The position numbers and the translations under genes were made by a program. DNA of 64,000 nucleotides from Mesorhizobium sp. (GTDB lineage Bacteria > Pseudomonadota > Alphaproteobacteria > Rhizobiales > Rhizobiaceae): positions 3,824,963-3,888,962 of the forward strand of contig NZ_JAMLIG010000001.1 of assembly GCF_023954305.1 (NCBI RefSeq), read 5' to 3'. This document shows, in pieces, positions 37,224 through 47,351 of this stretch; within the stretch, counting starts at the first letter, position 1; each line of letters begins with the position of its first letter. Below the pieces are notes generated by a model, which saw only the letters and a program-made list of their open reading frames with translations, had not been told where the DNA came from and ran no database searches.

Positions 37224-39302
37224 TCAGTCCCTGGCCCGTCGTGCCGCGCGGTCTTCGCGCGAGCGGCGGCGCGGGGTGCCGTCGCCCGCCACGCCGTCGG
37301 CGCTGACCGTCTTGCGTGGCGGCAGCTTGACCTGTTCGGAGAGCTTCGGGAACGGGTCGACCTTGTTGGGCAAGGCCATCGCATCGATGAAGAGCTGCTG
37401 GAAATGCGGTTCGAGCGCCGTCTCGATCTTCTCGATCCTCGCCACTTCCCGTTCGATCTCGCGGCGATGGTTGCGGTTGAGAAGCGCCATCATCGCGCCG
37501 GTGCCTGCGGCGTTGCCCACCGCCTTTACCTCCGACAGGTCGCAGTCGGGGATGAGGCCCAGCACCATCGCGTATTTCGGGTCGATGAAGGAGCCGAACG
37601 CGCCGGCGAAGCGGATCGTGTCGACGGTCTCGACGCCCTGCTTCTCCATCAACAGCTTGACGCCGGCATAGAGTGCGGCCTTGGCGAGCTGGATGGCGCG
37701 AATGTCGTTCTGGGTGACCGTGATGCGCGGCTCTCCTTGGCGCCCCTCGCGCAGCAGGTAGGACCATGTGCGGCCGTTCTGGATGATGCGTGGGCTACGG
37801 GCGGCAAGCGAGCCGTCGATGACGCCGTCCTCGGAGATGATGCCGGAAAGGTACATCTCCGCCACGACTTCGATGATCGCCGAGCCGCAGATGCCGGTGA
37901 CGCCGGTCTTCCAGGAGGCCTCGTCGAAGCCCGGTTCGTCCGACCACTGTTCGGTGCCGATTACCTTGTAGCGCGGTTCCAGCGTCTCGGGGTCGATGCG
38001 GATCCGCTCGATCGCGCCGGGCGCGGCACGCTGGCCAGACGAGATCTCCGCGCCTTCGAAGGCGGGACCGGTGGGGGAGGAGGCTGCAACCACGCGCTGG
38101 CGATTGCCCAGAACGATCTCGGCATTGGTGCCGACGTCGACCAGCAGCATCATCCTGTCCTGCCGGTAGGGGCCTTCCGAGAGCGTCGCGCCCGCCGCAT
38201 CGGCGCCGACATGGCCGGCGATGCAGGGCAGCATATAGATACGAGCGCCGTAGTTCATCTTGATGCCGATGTCGCGTGCCCAGGTGTGCACGGCGCCGGA
38301 GACGGCGAGCGCGAAAGGCGCCTGCCCGAGTTCCGTCGGGTCGATGCCGAGGAACAGGTGGTGCATGATCGGATTGCCGACGAAGACCGCGTCGAGGATG
38401 TTGTCGGGATCGACGCCGCCCTCGGCGCAAACCTTGACGATCAAGTCGCTGATCGCGTCGCGCACGGCTTTCGTCATCGCCTCGCGCCCGTCCGGGTTCA
38501 TCATGACGTAGGAGACCCGGCTCATCAGATCCTCGCCGAAGCGGATCTGCGGGTTGGACGCGCCCGACGACGCGACGATGCGGCCGGACAACAGCGAGAC
38601 GAGGTGCATGGCGATCGTCGTCGAACCGATGTCGCAGGCGATACCGTAGGCTTCGTTGTGGAGGCCGGGCCACAGCGCGACGATGTTGGGACGCGATGCC
38701 TCGAGGTCGCGGTGGATCGCCGCCGTGACGCCCCAATTGCCCTTTCGCAGGATCTTCTGGACGTCGGGGATCAGATGCTGCGAGACCAACAGATTGTCGA
38801 AGCCCCAGTCCTTGCCGAGCATCACCTTCAGGCGGTCGAGGTCGCCGAGCGGCTTGTGCATGTCGGGTTCGTCGACCTCGACATAGCAGAGCTGGATCGC
38901 CGGATCGCGCTCGATGACGCGGTCGCTCGCCGCCTTGCGCACCACCTGCGCGTTGACCACCGTGTCCTGCGGCACGTCGATGACGAGGTCGCCTAGGATC
39001 AGCGAAGAGCAGGAGAGACGGCGATGCTCGGGCAGGCCGCGCACGCGGTCGTAGCGCTCTTCCTTGGGCCCGCGCGGCGAAATGTGGTCGTTGGACGAGA
39101 CGATCTTGTGCTTGGCGAAATTGCCTTCCTGCACCTCGACCTGGCAGCGGCCGCACGTCGCCCGCCCGCCGCAGACACTCTCGATATAGACGCCGAGCTG
39201 GCGGGCGGCGTCGAGCACTGGCGTTCCGACCGGAAAGCGGCCGCGCTTGCCGGACGGCATGAAGAGAACGAGGGGGTCGGTCGGGGAGGCGTTCATGTCC
39301 AT
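37224..39302 (-). CDS. RACo-type reductive activator of corrinoid protein (ASKHA, 2Fe-2S)
   Basis: A 692-residue protein with an N-terminal plant-type [2Fe-2S] ferredoxin domain (Cys44, Cys50, Cys53, Cys98) and a C-terminal ASKHA ATPase-like domain (DUF4445; phosphate loop ACDIGSTTIAMH). Proteins of this kind use ATP and an electron from the cluster to reduce inactive Co(II) corrinoid back to Co(I). It should reactivate the corrinoid protein encoded at 44.7-45.4 kb. The C-terminal 28 residues are a strongly basic Arg-rich tail (RRRSREDRAARRARD) absent from the core fold. It lies 85 bases after the pterin methyltransferase gene. Confidence 0.88.
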   Translation of the reverse strand: MDMNASPTDPLVLFMPSGKRGRFPVGTPVLDAARQLGVYIESVCGGRATCGRCQVEVQEGNFAKHKIVSSNDHISPRGPKEERYDRVRGLPEHRRLSCSSLILGDLVIDVPQDTVVNAQVVRKAASDRVIERDPAIQLCYVEVDEPDMHKPLGDLDRLKVMLGKDWGFDNLLVSQHLIPDVQKILRKGNWGVTAAIHRDLEASRPNIVALWPGLHNEAYGIACDIGSTTIAMHLVSLLSGRIVASSGASNPQIRFGEDLMSRVSYVMMNPDGREAMTKAVRDAISDLIVKVCAEGGVDPDNILDAVFVGNPIMHHLFLGIDPTELGQAPFALAVSGAVHTWARDIGIKMNYGARIYMLPCIAGHVGADAAGATLSEGPYRQDRMMLLVDVGTNAEIVLGNRQRVVAASSPTGPAFEGAEISSGQRAAPGAIERIRIDPETLEPRYKVIGTEQWSDEPGFDEASWKTGVTGICGSAIIEVVAEMYLSGIISEDGVIDGSLAARSPRIIQNGRTWSYLLREGRQGEPRITVTQNDIRAIQLAKAALYAGVKLLMEKQGVETVDTIRFAGAFGSFIDPKYAMVLGLIPDCDLSEVKAVGNAAGTGAMMALLNRNHRREIEREVARIEKIETALEPHFQQLFIDAMALPNKVDPFPKLSEQVKLPPRKTVSADGVAGDGTPRRRSREDRAARRARD

Positions 39303-39387
39303 TCCGAGGCGTCAAAACGCGCCATTTTCAAAGAGCCAGCCGCGCTATCGCGATGCACCAACCCTGGTGGACCTCCCGGTTTCGAAG

Positions 39388-40365
39388 TCAGCCCCGCGCC
39401 ATCCGGGCCTCGCGGCCGCCGCGGCGCCGGCCTCCGGCAGCCGCGCCTTCCGCCGCCGCGCCCGGCGAGACGACCGGTACCGGGGCGGGAGCCGCATGTT
39501 CGCCCGGCTTGTAGTCCTTGTAGGTTCTGATCCAGGTCATGCAGTCCTTGTCGGTGCCGTTGAGCACATTGGCGCCGCGCACGGCCTCCATCTCCTGCGG
39601 TCGGCAGGGATTCATGATGGCGCTGGTCATGCCGGCGCCGATCACCATCGGAATGAAGGCGGCGTTGATGCCGTGGCGGTGCGGCAGGCCGAAGGAGATG
39701 TTGGACAGGCCGCAGGTCGTGTTGACCTTCAGTTCGTTGCGCAGCCGGTAGAGCAACTGGAAGACCTGCCGGCCGGCGTCGCCCAGCGCGCCGATCGGCA
39801 TGACCAGCGGATCGACCACCACGTCGTGCGGCTTGATACCGTGGTCCATGGCGCGCTCGACGATCTTCTTGGCGACGGCAAAGCGCACGTCCGGGTCCAT
39901 CGAGATGCCGGTTTCGTCGTTCGAGATGGCGACCACCGGAACGTCGTATTTCTTGACCAGCGGCAGGATGGCTTCCAGCTTTTCCTCCTCGCCGGTGACC
40001 GAGTTCACCAGCGGGCGTCCCTTGGCTACCCTGAGGCCTGCCTCGATGGCCGCGGTGACGGAGGAATCGATCGACAGCGGCAGGTCGACCAGGCCCTGGA
40101 CGATCTCCAGCGTCTGGACCAGCAAGCCGGGCTCGGTGGCGTTCGGGTCGACGGCTGTGACGCCGGCATTGACGTCGAGCATGGTGGCGCCGGCGGCGGC
40201 CTGTTCCAGCGCGTCCTTGATGACCGTATCGAAATTCCCCGCCTGCATTTCGGCTGCCAGCTTCTTGCGTCCGGTCGGGTTGATCCGCTCGCCGATCACG
40301 CAGAAGGGCTGGTCGAAACCGATGACGATTTCGCGGGTCGCCGAGGCGACGATCGTGCGGGTCAT
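39388..40365 (-). CDS. Methyltetrahydrofolate:corrinoid methyltransferase (pterin-binding, MtgA/AcsE-like)
   Basis: A 325-residue TIM-barrel protein of the dihydropteroate-synthase-like pterin-binding family. GERINPTGRKK and the folate-contact MLDVNAG are diagnostic. Relatives exchange a methyl group between corrinoid protein and THF. In this cluster it would take the methyl from the corrinoid protein to form 5-methyl-THF, which MetF then oxidises. The last ~35 residues form an Ala/Pro-rich linker ending in GGRRRGGREARMARG, outside the barrel. It sits between the metF-like and RACo-like genes. Confidence 0.9.
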   Translation of the reverse strand: MTRTIVASATREIVIGFDQPFCVIGERINPTGRKKLAAEMQAGNFDTVIKDALEQAAAGATMLDVNAGVTAVDPNATEPGLLVQTLEIVQGLVDLPLSIDSSVTAAIEAGLRVAKGRPLVNSVTGEEEKLEAILPLVKKYDVPVVAISNDETGISMDPDVRFAVAKKIVERAMDHGIKPHDVVVDPLVMPIGALGDAGRQVFQLLYRLRNELKVNTTCGLSNISFGLPHRHGINAAFIPMVIGAGMTSAIMNPCRPQEMEAVRGANVLNGTDKDCMTWIRTYKDYKPGEHAAPAPVPVVSPGAAAEGAAAGGRRRGGREARMARG

Positions 40366-40422
40366 TCCAATCTCCTCAGGAAGTCTTGCTTCTGTAACAG
40401 GTAACCAAAACTGTCGAGCGGC

Positions 40423-41522
<1,100 letters not shown>

Positions 41523-41526
<4 letters not shown>

Positions 41527-42170
41527 GCGCCGGCTCCCGCCCGCGCCTGGTCCTTCGCCGCACCTGCCTGGGCGGTCACCCGCAGCCAGGCGGAAGTCTC
41601 GCGCAGCGACTGGTCGACCGGCTTCTGCAGGTTGAGGATCGCGTCGCCATGCACCATGTTGCGCGAGCCTTCCCAGGCTTTGACCCAGACGCAGGGCATG
41701 TCGGGCTCGACCTCGCAATTGCCGTTGGCGCGTACGCCGCCGCATGGGCCGTTGCGCAGCTGCTTGGGGCAGTTCATCGGGCAGGACATGCCGGTCGATG
41801 AGAGGATGCACTGGCCGCACATGCGGCAGTCGAACATGAAGCCCTTCACCCGCTTCTCGACGAACTTCACCGGCGCCTCGACCCGGCCGTAGCCGATGCC
41901 TTTCCAGACCGGATGCAACAGAAGGAAGACGTCGGCGAACTTCCCATAGAACCATTCGAGCGCACGCGAATGGCGGATCGACCAGAGCCGGATCGCGTAG
42001 GAGCGCTGCACGCGCCGCTGCGGCGACACATCGGCCGGCTTGTAGTCGCTCTTCGGCGCCGACTTCTTGACGACCGTCGCCTGGGTCACGCCGGTGGGCG
42101 CGGAGGGCGGGATCGCGGCGGTCGCGTCGGCCGGCCCGGCGGCCGTTGTCGACTTCAGGTTCTCAGGCAT
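41523..42170 (-). CDS. MetV-like methylene-THF reductase C-terminal-domain protein
   Basis: A 215-residue protein of the PF12225-type family (MetV of acetogens). The conserved core from about residue 110 holds eight cysteines: C115, C118, C121, C130, C134, C143, C152 and C160 (CRMCGQC, SCPMNC, GPCGG, NCE). These should bind zinc and/or Fe-S clusters and pass electrons to or from MetF. The N-terminal ~50 residues are an Ala/Pro/Thr-rich linker. GGAGG lies eight bases before the ATG, which lies within the end of the virulence-factor gene; the stop overlaps metF. Finding MetV in an otherwise aerobic gene set is unusual. Confidence 0.85.
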
Positions 42171-42465
42171 TGTCGCGGCCTCCATTCTTGGCCAGCGCGA
42201 CGAGGCGGTCGCGGTCGAAGGCGGCTTCGATCTCGGCCGCGGCCTTGTCCGCCTCGGCGTCCAGATCGTCGCTGACCGGCACCGGATCGGCCTTGCGCCA
42301 TTCGGCCAGATAGGCATCGGTGTCGCCGGCACCCGAGCGCATCGCGGCCATGTCGATCGCTTCCGTGAAGCGCAGCGACAGTTCGCGCTTGGCGCTCTGC
42401 CGGCCCTTTTTCACGATCACCTGGGCGGGGATGTCCCGCCAGTAGACGACGATCAGATCGGCCAT
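42163..42465 (-). CDS. Virulence-factor family small protein of the MetVF cluster
   Basis: A 100-residue protein of the family named virulence factor (PF13769 type): ADLIVVYWRDIPAQVIVKKG is its signature. There is no known biochemical role. The ATG has GGAGG ten bases upstream. Its end overlaps the metV-like gene by eight bases, so it is translated with MetVF and probably works with it, for instance as an assembly or electron-transfer partner. That role is inference from context. Confidence 0.75.
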   Translation of the reverse strand: MADLIVVYWRDIPAQVIVKKGRQSAKRELSLRFTEAIDMAAMRSGAGDTDAYLAEWRKADPVPVSDDLDAEADKAAAEIEAAFDRDRLVALAKNGGRDNA

Positions 42466-42595
42466 CGGCCGCGTTCCTCCGTTTGCCCGGCGAGCATTGC
42501 GCGAAGCGGCGCCGGCCCGCTTGTTGCGGCACGACGCGGGCGCATTCAAAAGCGACGCGGCCAGGTCGAAGAAAGATGCGGCGAAGCCGGGGATT

Positions 42596-43264
42596 TCAGA
42601 AGATCGCGCCCATGTGCGACCAGAAGAAGCCGAGCAGGGCGCCGGCCGAGCCGATCACCAGGCCGATCAGCAGCAGAGAGAAGAGGCCGACGACCGCGCC
42701 GACGCCGAGCAGGACGCCGTCGCGCTCCGACAGGGCGAAACCGAGCAGCGTGATCGAGAAGGCGGGGAACCAGTTGCCCAGCGGGATCGGCAGCGTGACG
42801 ACCACCGCCAGGAACAGCGACAGCGCCCCGACGACCCGCTCGCCCTGCTTCGGCCAGAACGGCCAGTAGCGGGGGCGGATGTATTTCTCCAGCCAGACCA
42901 GCCGCGGCACAATGCGGTCCATCGCACCGCGGAACTGGGCCCGGGTGAGAGTGATGGCGAGGATTCGCTTCGGCAGCCAGACGCTGGTCGAACCATAGAG
43001 CATCTGGGCCGCGACGATCAGCAGCGGCAGGCCGAGGATCGCAGAAGAAGGCGGCGGCAGCGGGATCAGGTTGATGACGGCGAAGAAGATCAGCAGCGTC
43101 GCCAGGCTGCGGTCGCCGAGCGCGGTGCGGATGTCGGCCACGGTAATCGGCCCGTCGCCGTCGGCAGCCAGACGCTCGAACAGCGACGACAGGCGGGCCG
43201 GCGGGGGGCGCCGCGGCGTCCCAGGCAGCGCCTGTTGCTCGTATTCACCCATGCCCTGTCTCAC
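42596..43264 (-). CDS. ExoD-family membrane protein
   Basis: A 222-residue inner-membrane protein of the ExoD family, named for a Sinorhizobium exopolysaccharide gene also tied to alkaline tolerance. The PLPPPSSAILGLPLLIVAAQ region and several hydrophobic helices are typical. The GTG at 43262-43264 has AAGGAG five bases before it. It sits between parts of the corrinoid gene set with no evident link. Confidence 0.85.
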   Translation of the reverse strand: MRQGMGEYEQQALPGTPRRPPPARLSSLFERLAADGDGPITVADIRTALGDRSLATLLIFFAVINLIPLPPPSSAILGLPLLIVAAQMLYGSTSVWLPKRILAITLTRAQFRGAMDRIVPRLVWLEKYIRPRYWPFWPKQGERVVGALSLFLAVVVTLPIPLGNWFPAFSITLLGFALSERDGVLLGVGAVVGLFSLLLIGLVIGSAGALLGFFWSHMGAIF

Positions 43265-43342
43265 GCGGCTCCTTCCGGCTCATCCTGCCACAGAATGCAC
43301 AAACGGCCGTTAATGCTTGATGACACGAATATTTCCATCGCG

Positions 43343-43915
43343 TCAGCGGCGGAACTCGAGGATGTCTAGCCTGGATTCGTAATACGGCGCGGGGAACTCT
43401 ATGCGCCAGGATCTTGGCGACATCAGGAAGGCGTAGCCGGCCTGGTCCGTCTCCGGGCCCTCGCCATAGGACGGGAAAGGGTCGTCGTTGACGGCAAACG
43501 TCCCGAGATAGGTCTGGCGGAAGTCGGTGTCGGTGAAGAACCGGCCCTTGGTCTTCTGCGAGCCGGTCAGCTTGGTCAGGGTCCAGCCCGAGCCGTCGTC
43601 CGTCACCTTGCACTTGAACCAGCCATAGACGACGAGCTGCGCCAGGCCGCCGGCCTTGATCGTGCGGCACTGCCAGTCGCCACTCATGTCGAAGCCGGAC
43701 CAGGATTGCTGGCGCGCATCGACCAGCCGGTCGAGGATCGCGACATCCGCCGCGGCCCCGCCGTCGCGCGCCTCCTTCAGCGCCTCGGCCCGGGTCGTTT
43801 CGAAGTTCGCCAGCCTCTCCCGGTCGGTCTGGGTGATCAGGCCCTCGATCTCGCCTGTGGCCCAGGAAGGAGTGGCGGCAACAAGGGCAATGGCGGCAAG
43901 AGCGATGCGCGGCAT
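43343..43915 (-). CDS. DUF4893 exported protein
   Basis: A 190-residue protein with a Sec signal peptide (PRIALAAIALVAATPSWATG), predicted periplasmic. The paired SGDWQCR and WFKCKV cysteines may form a disulfide. It matches DUF4893 proteins of rhizobia, whose function is not known. The start at 43915 is set by the signal peptide. It lies between the ExoD and DUF1638 genes. Confidence 0.8.
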   Translation of the reverse strand: MPRIALAAIALVAATPSWATGEIEGLITQTDRERLANFETTRAEALKEARDGGAAADVAILDRLVDARQQSWSGFDMSGDWQCRTIKAGGLAQLVVYGWFKCKVTDDGSGWTLTKLTGSQKTKGRFFTDTDFRQTYLGTFAVNDDPFPSYGEGPETDQAGYAFLMSPRSWRIEFPAPYYESRLDILEFRR

Positions 43916-43964
43916 CAGACGGAGTCTCCGTTCGCCCCCAACTCGGCCGAACAATCCGGCGCTT

Positions 43965-44579
43965 TCATATTGCCACCGCGGTCTTGGCCAGCGCCGGCGC
44001 GAGATCGCCATAGCCGGTGCGCCGCTTTTCATAAGCGAGGCCGAGCATCTGCGCCGCCTTCTCGGCGACCGGGTCGAGCGAAGGATCGTCGGTCTGAGCC
44101 AGATAGACCAGCTTCTGGTAGTGGCCGAAATAATCCTTCGCCAGTTCCGGATGGCGGTCGAGGCCGAGCGGCTTCATGAAGAAGGCATCGAATTGTCGGC
44201 AGAGGAAATCCGTCATGTAGAAGGTCGTCATGTCGTCGTCGCCGACCGCGTCGAAGGCGGTCATGCCCTGGTAGAAGGCAAAGCAGTGCGGCCCGGCAAT
44301 GCGTTCCACGCCATGTTTCTCCAGCACCCTGTCGAGCATGCCGCCGGTGCCGCAATCGCCGTAGCCGGCGAGAATGTGGACGTAGCCGTCGGCCCTCGCG
44401 GCCTCGATCGCCTTGTCCATCGCGGCGGGAATCCGGTCGGGATAGTAATGGAACTCGGCCGGCAGGCAGGTGAGGTCGAGGTGGTCGAGGCGCAGCTGCG
44501 CCTTCACGGCCAGCACCTCGCGGGCGATCATTCCGCAGGCGATGACAAGTACCCGGTCGCTGTTGCTGCCTGCCTTCAT
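43965..44579 (-). CDS. DUF1638 protein linked to corrinoid methyltransferases
   Basis: A 204-residue cytoplasmic protein of DUF1638. Cys residues are spread through conserved motifs: ACGMIARE, CLPAEFHYYPDRIP, GYGDCGTGG, GPHCFAFYQG and DFLCRQFD, so metal or cofactor binding is likely. DUF1638 genes are commonly found beside corrinoid-dependent methyltransferases in methanogens and bacteria. Here it lies 82 bases downstream of the corrinoid protein gene on the same strand. Its biochemical role is unknown. Confidence 0.8.
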   Translation of the reverse strand: MKAGSNSDRVLVIACGMIAREVLAVKAQLRLDHLDLTCLPAEFHYYPDRIPAAMDKAIEAARADGYVHILAGYGDCGTGGMLDRVLEKHGVERIAGPHCFAFYQGMTAFDAVGDDDMTTFYMTDFLCRQFDAFFMKPLGLDRHPELAKDYFGHYQKLVYLAQTDDPSLDPVAEKAAQMLGLAYEKRRTGYGDLAPALAKTAVAI

Positions 44580-44661
44580 GTACCAATCCTAACCGATCCC
44601 CGTCGGGAACGGAAACGGGCGCCGAAGCGCCCGCCGAAACGCCTCGCGTGCCGATGCCGGT

Positions 44662-45360
44662 TCAGGCCGAAGCGCGCTGGTTGTGCTTGCGCTTCATGAA
44701 GTCCTTGGCGGTCTCGACTGCCACCGCCGCGTCGCGGCAATAGGCGTCGGCGCCGACCGCCTTGCCGAACTCCTCGTTGAGCGGCGCGCCGCCGACGAGC
44801 ACGACATAGTCGTCGCGGATGCCCTTTTCCTTCAGCGTGTCGATGACAACCTTCATGTAGGGCATGGTGGTGGTCAGCAGCGCCGACATGCCGAGGATGT
44901 CCGGCTTCTCGCGCTCGATGGCGTCCAGATACTTCTCGACCGGATTGTTGATGCCGAGGTCGACGACGTCGAAGCCCGCACCCTCCATCATCATGCCGAC
45001 GAGGTTCTTGCCGATGTCGTGGATGTCGCCCTTGACGGTGCCGATCACCAGCTTGCCCTGCTTCGGCGCGCCGGTGGCGGCGAGCAGCGGACGCAGGATC
45101 GCCATGCCGGCCTTCATCGCGTTGGCCGAAAGCAGCACTTCCGGCACGAACAGGATGCCGTCGCGGAAATCCTCGCCGACGATGCGCATGCCCTCGACCA
45201 GCGCCTCGGTCAGCACCTTGTAGGGCGCCCAGCCGCGCTCGAGCAGGATGTTGGTGCCTTCCTCGATCTCTTCCTTCAGCCCGTCATAAAGGTCATCGTG
45301 CATCTGCTGCACGAGCTCGTCGTCGGAAAGCTCGGACAGGATGATCTCGTCGTCGGACAT
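44662..45360 (-). CDS. Methylamine/betaine corrinoid protein (MtgC/MttC-like)
   Basis: A 232-residue cobalamin-binding protein. Residues about 10-100 form the helical cap domain; the Rossmann-like B12 domain follows, with the lower-axial-ligand motif DIHDIG (Asp112, His114, Gly117). It accepts the methyl group from the MttB-family enzyme as methyl-Co(III). It is divergent from that gene across a 258-base intergenic region, so both can be co-regulated. Length and domain order are typical of MtxC proteins. Confidence 0.93.
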   Translation of the reverse strand: MSDDEIILSELSDDELVQQMHDDLYDGLKEEIEEGTNILLERGWAPYKVLTEALVEGMRIVGEDFRDGILFVPEVLLSANAMKAGMAILRPLLAATGAPKQGKLVIGTVKGDIHDIGKNLVGMMMEGAGFDVVDLGINNPVEKYLDAIEREKPDILGMSALLTTTMPYMKVVIDTLKEKGIRDDYVVLVGGAPLNEEFGKAVGADAYCRDAAVAVETAKDFMKRKHNQRASA

Positions 45361-45504
45361 TGCCTGGGCTCCACTTCAGATGCTGCGAAGGCACTTTCGC
45401 GGCCTTTGCATTCGTGAGCATATCTATTCTGCAATCGCGGCCGGCGCATAGCTGATTTGCGACGCCGTGCAAAACGAAAGCGACTGGAATTCAGCGCCTT
45501 GTCG

Positions 45505-45520
45505 TGTCGAATTTGCGACA
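45505..45520. promoter_or_regulatory. Candidate operator in the corrinoid/mttB divergent region
   Basis: TGTCGAATTTGCGACA has 5-base inverted arms TGTCG/CGACA with a 6-base spacer, 99 bases before the mttB-like start. A second half-site ATTTGCGAC lies at 45455-45463, about 50 bases away. Related sites occur before the GbdR-like gene and at 57.6 kb, so a shared regulator is possible. Confidence 0.4.
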
Positions 45521-45618
45521 GTCGCTGACGTTGGCAAGACTGTTCGCGACAGGCCCATGGCTACGATCCGCCGACAAGCGGCGTTGCGGCCGCAGCTTTC
45601 ATTCAGGGAAGAACGACG

Positions 45619-47199
45619 ATGAGCGAGCCGGCGGCAATCGAAGAGCAGACGGGCACGGGCCGGCGCGGGCGCGGCGATCGCGCCGGCGGCGGCGCTGCTG
45701 CCCGCCGCGCGGCACGCTCCGGCGGCGGGCCCGGCCAGCAGCTCACCTACATCAAGCGCGAGATTCCGCTCTACGAGGTGCTGAACGAGGAAGGCCTCGC
45801 GCTGATCGAGGCCAATGCCGACACGGTGCTGGAAGAGGTCGGCATCATCTTCCGCGACGACCCGGAGGCGCTGGAAATGTGGCGGAACGCCGGCGCCGAC
45901 GTGCGCGGCGACCGCGTGCACTTCCCCAAGGGCCTGCCGCGCTCGCTGCTGAAGACCGCGCCGTCGGTCTACACGCAGCATGCGCGCAATCCCGAGCGCT
46001 CCGTCCAGATTGGCGGCAATGCCACCGTCTTCGCGCCGGTCTATGGCCCGCCCTTCGTGCGCGACCTCGACGGCAACCGCCGCTACGCGACGATCGAGGA
46101 TTTCCGCAACTTCGTGAAGCTCGCCTACATGGCGCCGTCGATCCACCATTCGGGCGGCACGGTGTGCGAGCCGGTCGACGTGCCGGTCAACAAGCGCCAC
46201 CTCGACATGATCTATTCGCACATCCGCTACTCGGACAAGCCGTTCATGGGCTCGGTCACCGCGCCCGAGCGGGCCGAGGACACGGTGGCGATGGCCAAGC
46301 TCGTGTTCGGCGACGACTTCGTCGAGAACAACACGGTGCTGACCTCGCTCATCAACGCCAATTCGCCGATGGTGTTCGACGACACGATGCTCGGCGCGCT
46401 CAAGGTCTATGCCCGCCACAACCAGGCCTGCATCGTCACGCCGTTCATCCTCGCCGGCGCGATGAGCCCGGTGACGGTCGCCGGCACGCTGACGCAGGTT
46501 CTGGCCGAGGTGCTGGCGGGCGCGGCGGTGACGCAGCTCGTGCGTCCAGGCGCGCCGGTGCTGTTCGGCACCTTCGCGTCGTCGATCTCGATGCAGTCTG
46601 GCGCGCCGACCTTCGGCACCCCGGAGCCGTCGCTCGTCTCATACGGCGCCGCCCAACTCGCCCGCCGCCTCGGCCTGCCGTTCCGCACCGGCGGGTCGCT
46701 CTGCGCCTCCAAGATCCCCGACGCGCAGGCGGCCTACGAGAGCGCCAACACGCTGAACTCCACCATCCTCGCCGGCACCAATTTCGTGCTGCATTCGGCC
46801 GGCTGGCTCGAGGGCGGTCTCGCCTCCTGCTACGAGAAGTTCATGATGGACATCGACCAGCTCGGCATGAGCCAGAAGTTCGCCCAAGGGGTGGACCTGT
46901 CCGAGAACGGCCAGGCGATGGACGCGATCCGCCAGGTAGGGCCGGGCAGCCACTATCTCGGATGCGACCACACGCAGGCGAACTTTCAGACCGCCTTCTA
47001 CCGCTCGTCGATCGCCGACAACAATTCCTTCGAGCAGTGGGAGGCGGAAGGATCGAAACCGGCCCACCAGCGCGCCAACGAGCTCGCCCGTCGCTGGCTG
47101 GAGACCTATGAGGCCCCGACACTCGATCCGGCCATCGACGAGGCACTGATCGACTTCATCCGCCGCAAGAAGGACTCGATGCCCGACGCCTTCACGTGA
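45619..47199 (+). CDS. MttB-family (non-pyrrolysine) quaternary amine:corrinoid methyltransferase
   Basis: A 526-residue member of the trimethylamine methyltransferase superfamily, running through the usual length (about 480-500) with no in-frame amber codon, so it is of the MtgB-like non-pyrrolysine class that demethylates glycine betaine, proline betaine or carnitine. It would transfer a methyl to the corrinoid protein encoded divergently. The TIM-barrel region includes GSVTAPERAEDTV and LGCDHTQANF. The first ~40 residues are a Gly/Arg/Ala-rich tail outside the fold. The ATG at 45619 follows AGGGAAGAACGACG. The substrate is not predictable from sequence alone. Confidence 0.9.
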   Translation: MSEPAAIEEQTGTGRRGRGDRAGGGAAARRAARSGGGPGQQLTYIKREIPLYEVLNEEGLALIEANADTVLEEVGIIFRDDPEALEMWRNAGADVRGDRVHFPKGLPRSLLKTAPSVYTQHARNPERSVQIGGNATVFAPVYGPPFVRDLDGNRRYATIEDFRNFVKLAYMAPSIHHSGGTVCEPVDVPVNKRHLDMIYSHIRYSDKPFMGSVTAPERAEDTVAMAKLVFGDDFVENNTVLTSLINANSPMVFDDTMLGALKVYARHNQACIVTPFILAGAMSPVTVAGTLTQVLAEVLAGAAVTQLVRPGAPVLFGTFASSISMQSGAPTFGTPEPSLVSYGAAQLARRLGLPFRTGGSLCASKIPDAQAAYESANTLNSTILAGTNFVLHSAGWLEGGLASCYEKFMMDIDQLGMSQKFAQGVDLSENGQAMDAIRQVGPGSHYLGCDHTQANFQTAFYRSSIADNNSFEQWEAEGSKPAHQRANELARRWLETYEAPTLDPAIDEALIDFIRRKKDSMPDAFT

Positions 47200-47351
47200 A
47201 GCGAGCCCGATTCAGGCGGGGCTAAAGTCGCCAAGATCATCCACGACGAAGTCTGGCGCAGCGCTGTTAGGGGGTGAGGCCGGCAGTTCGGCGCCCTTGG
47301 CCTCTTGTGCGGATCGACTCGGGATGTTTGGTTGCGGCACGGAGGATTGCC

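Noticed and set aside
42596..43915. ExoD and DUF4893 genes as parts of the corrinoid system
   Set aside because: They lie inside the locus but have no link in motif or known role; the DUF4893 protein is exported while the system is cytoplasmic.
45619..47199. Possible pyrrolysine use in the MttB-family gene
   Set aside because: The gene is open through its whole length without an amber codon, and no pylT or pylBCDS genes are visible in the window.
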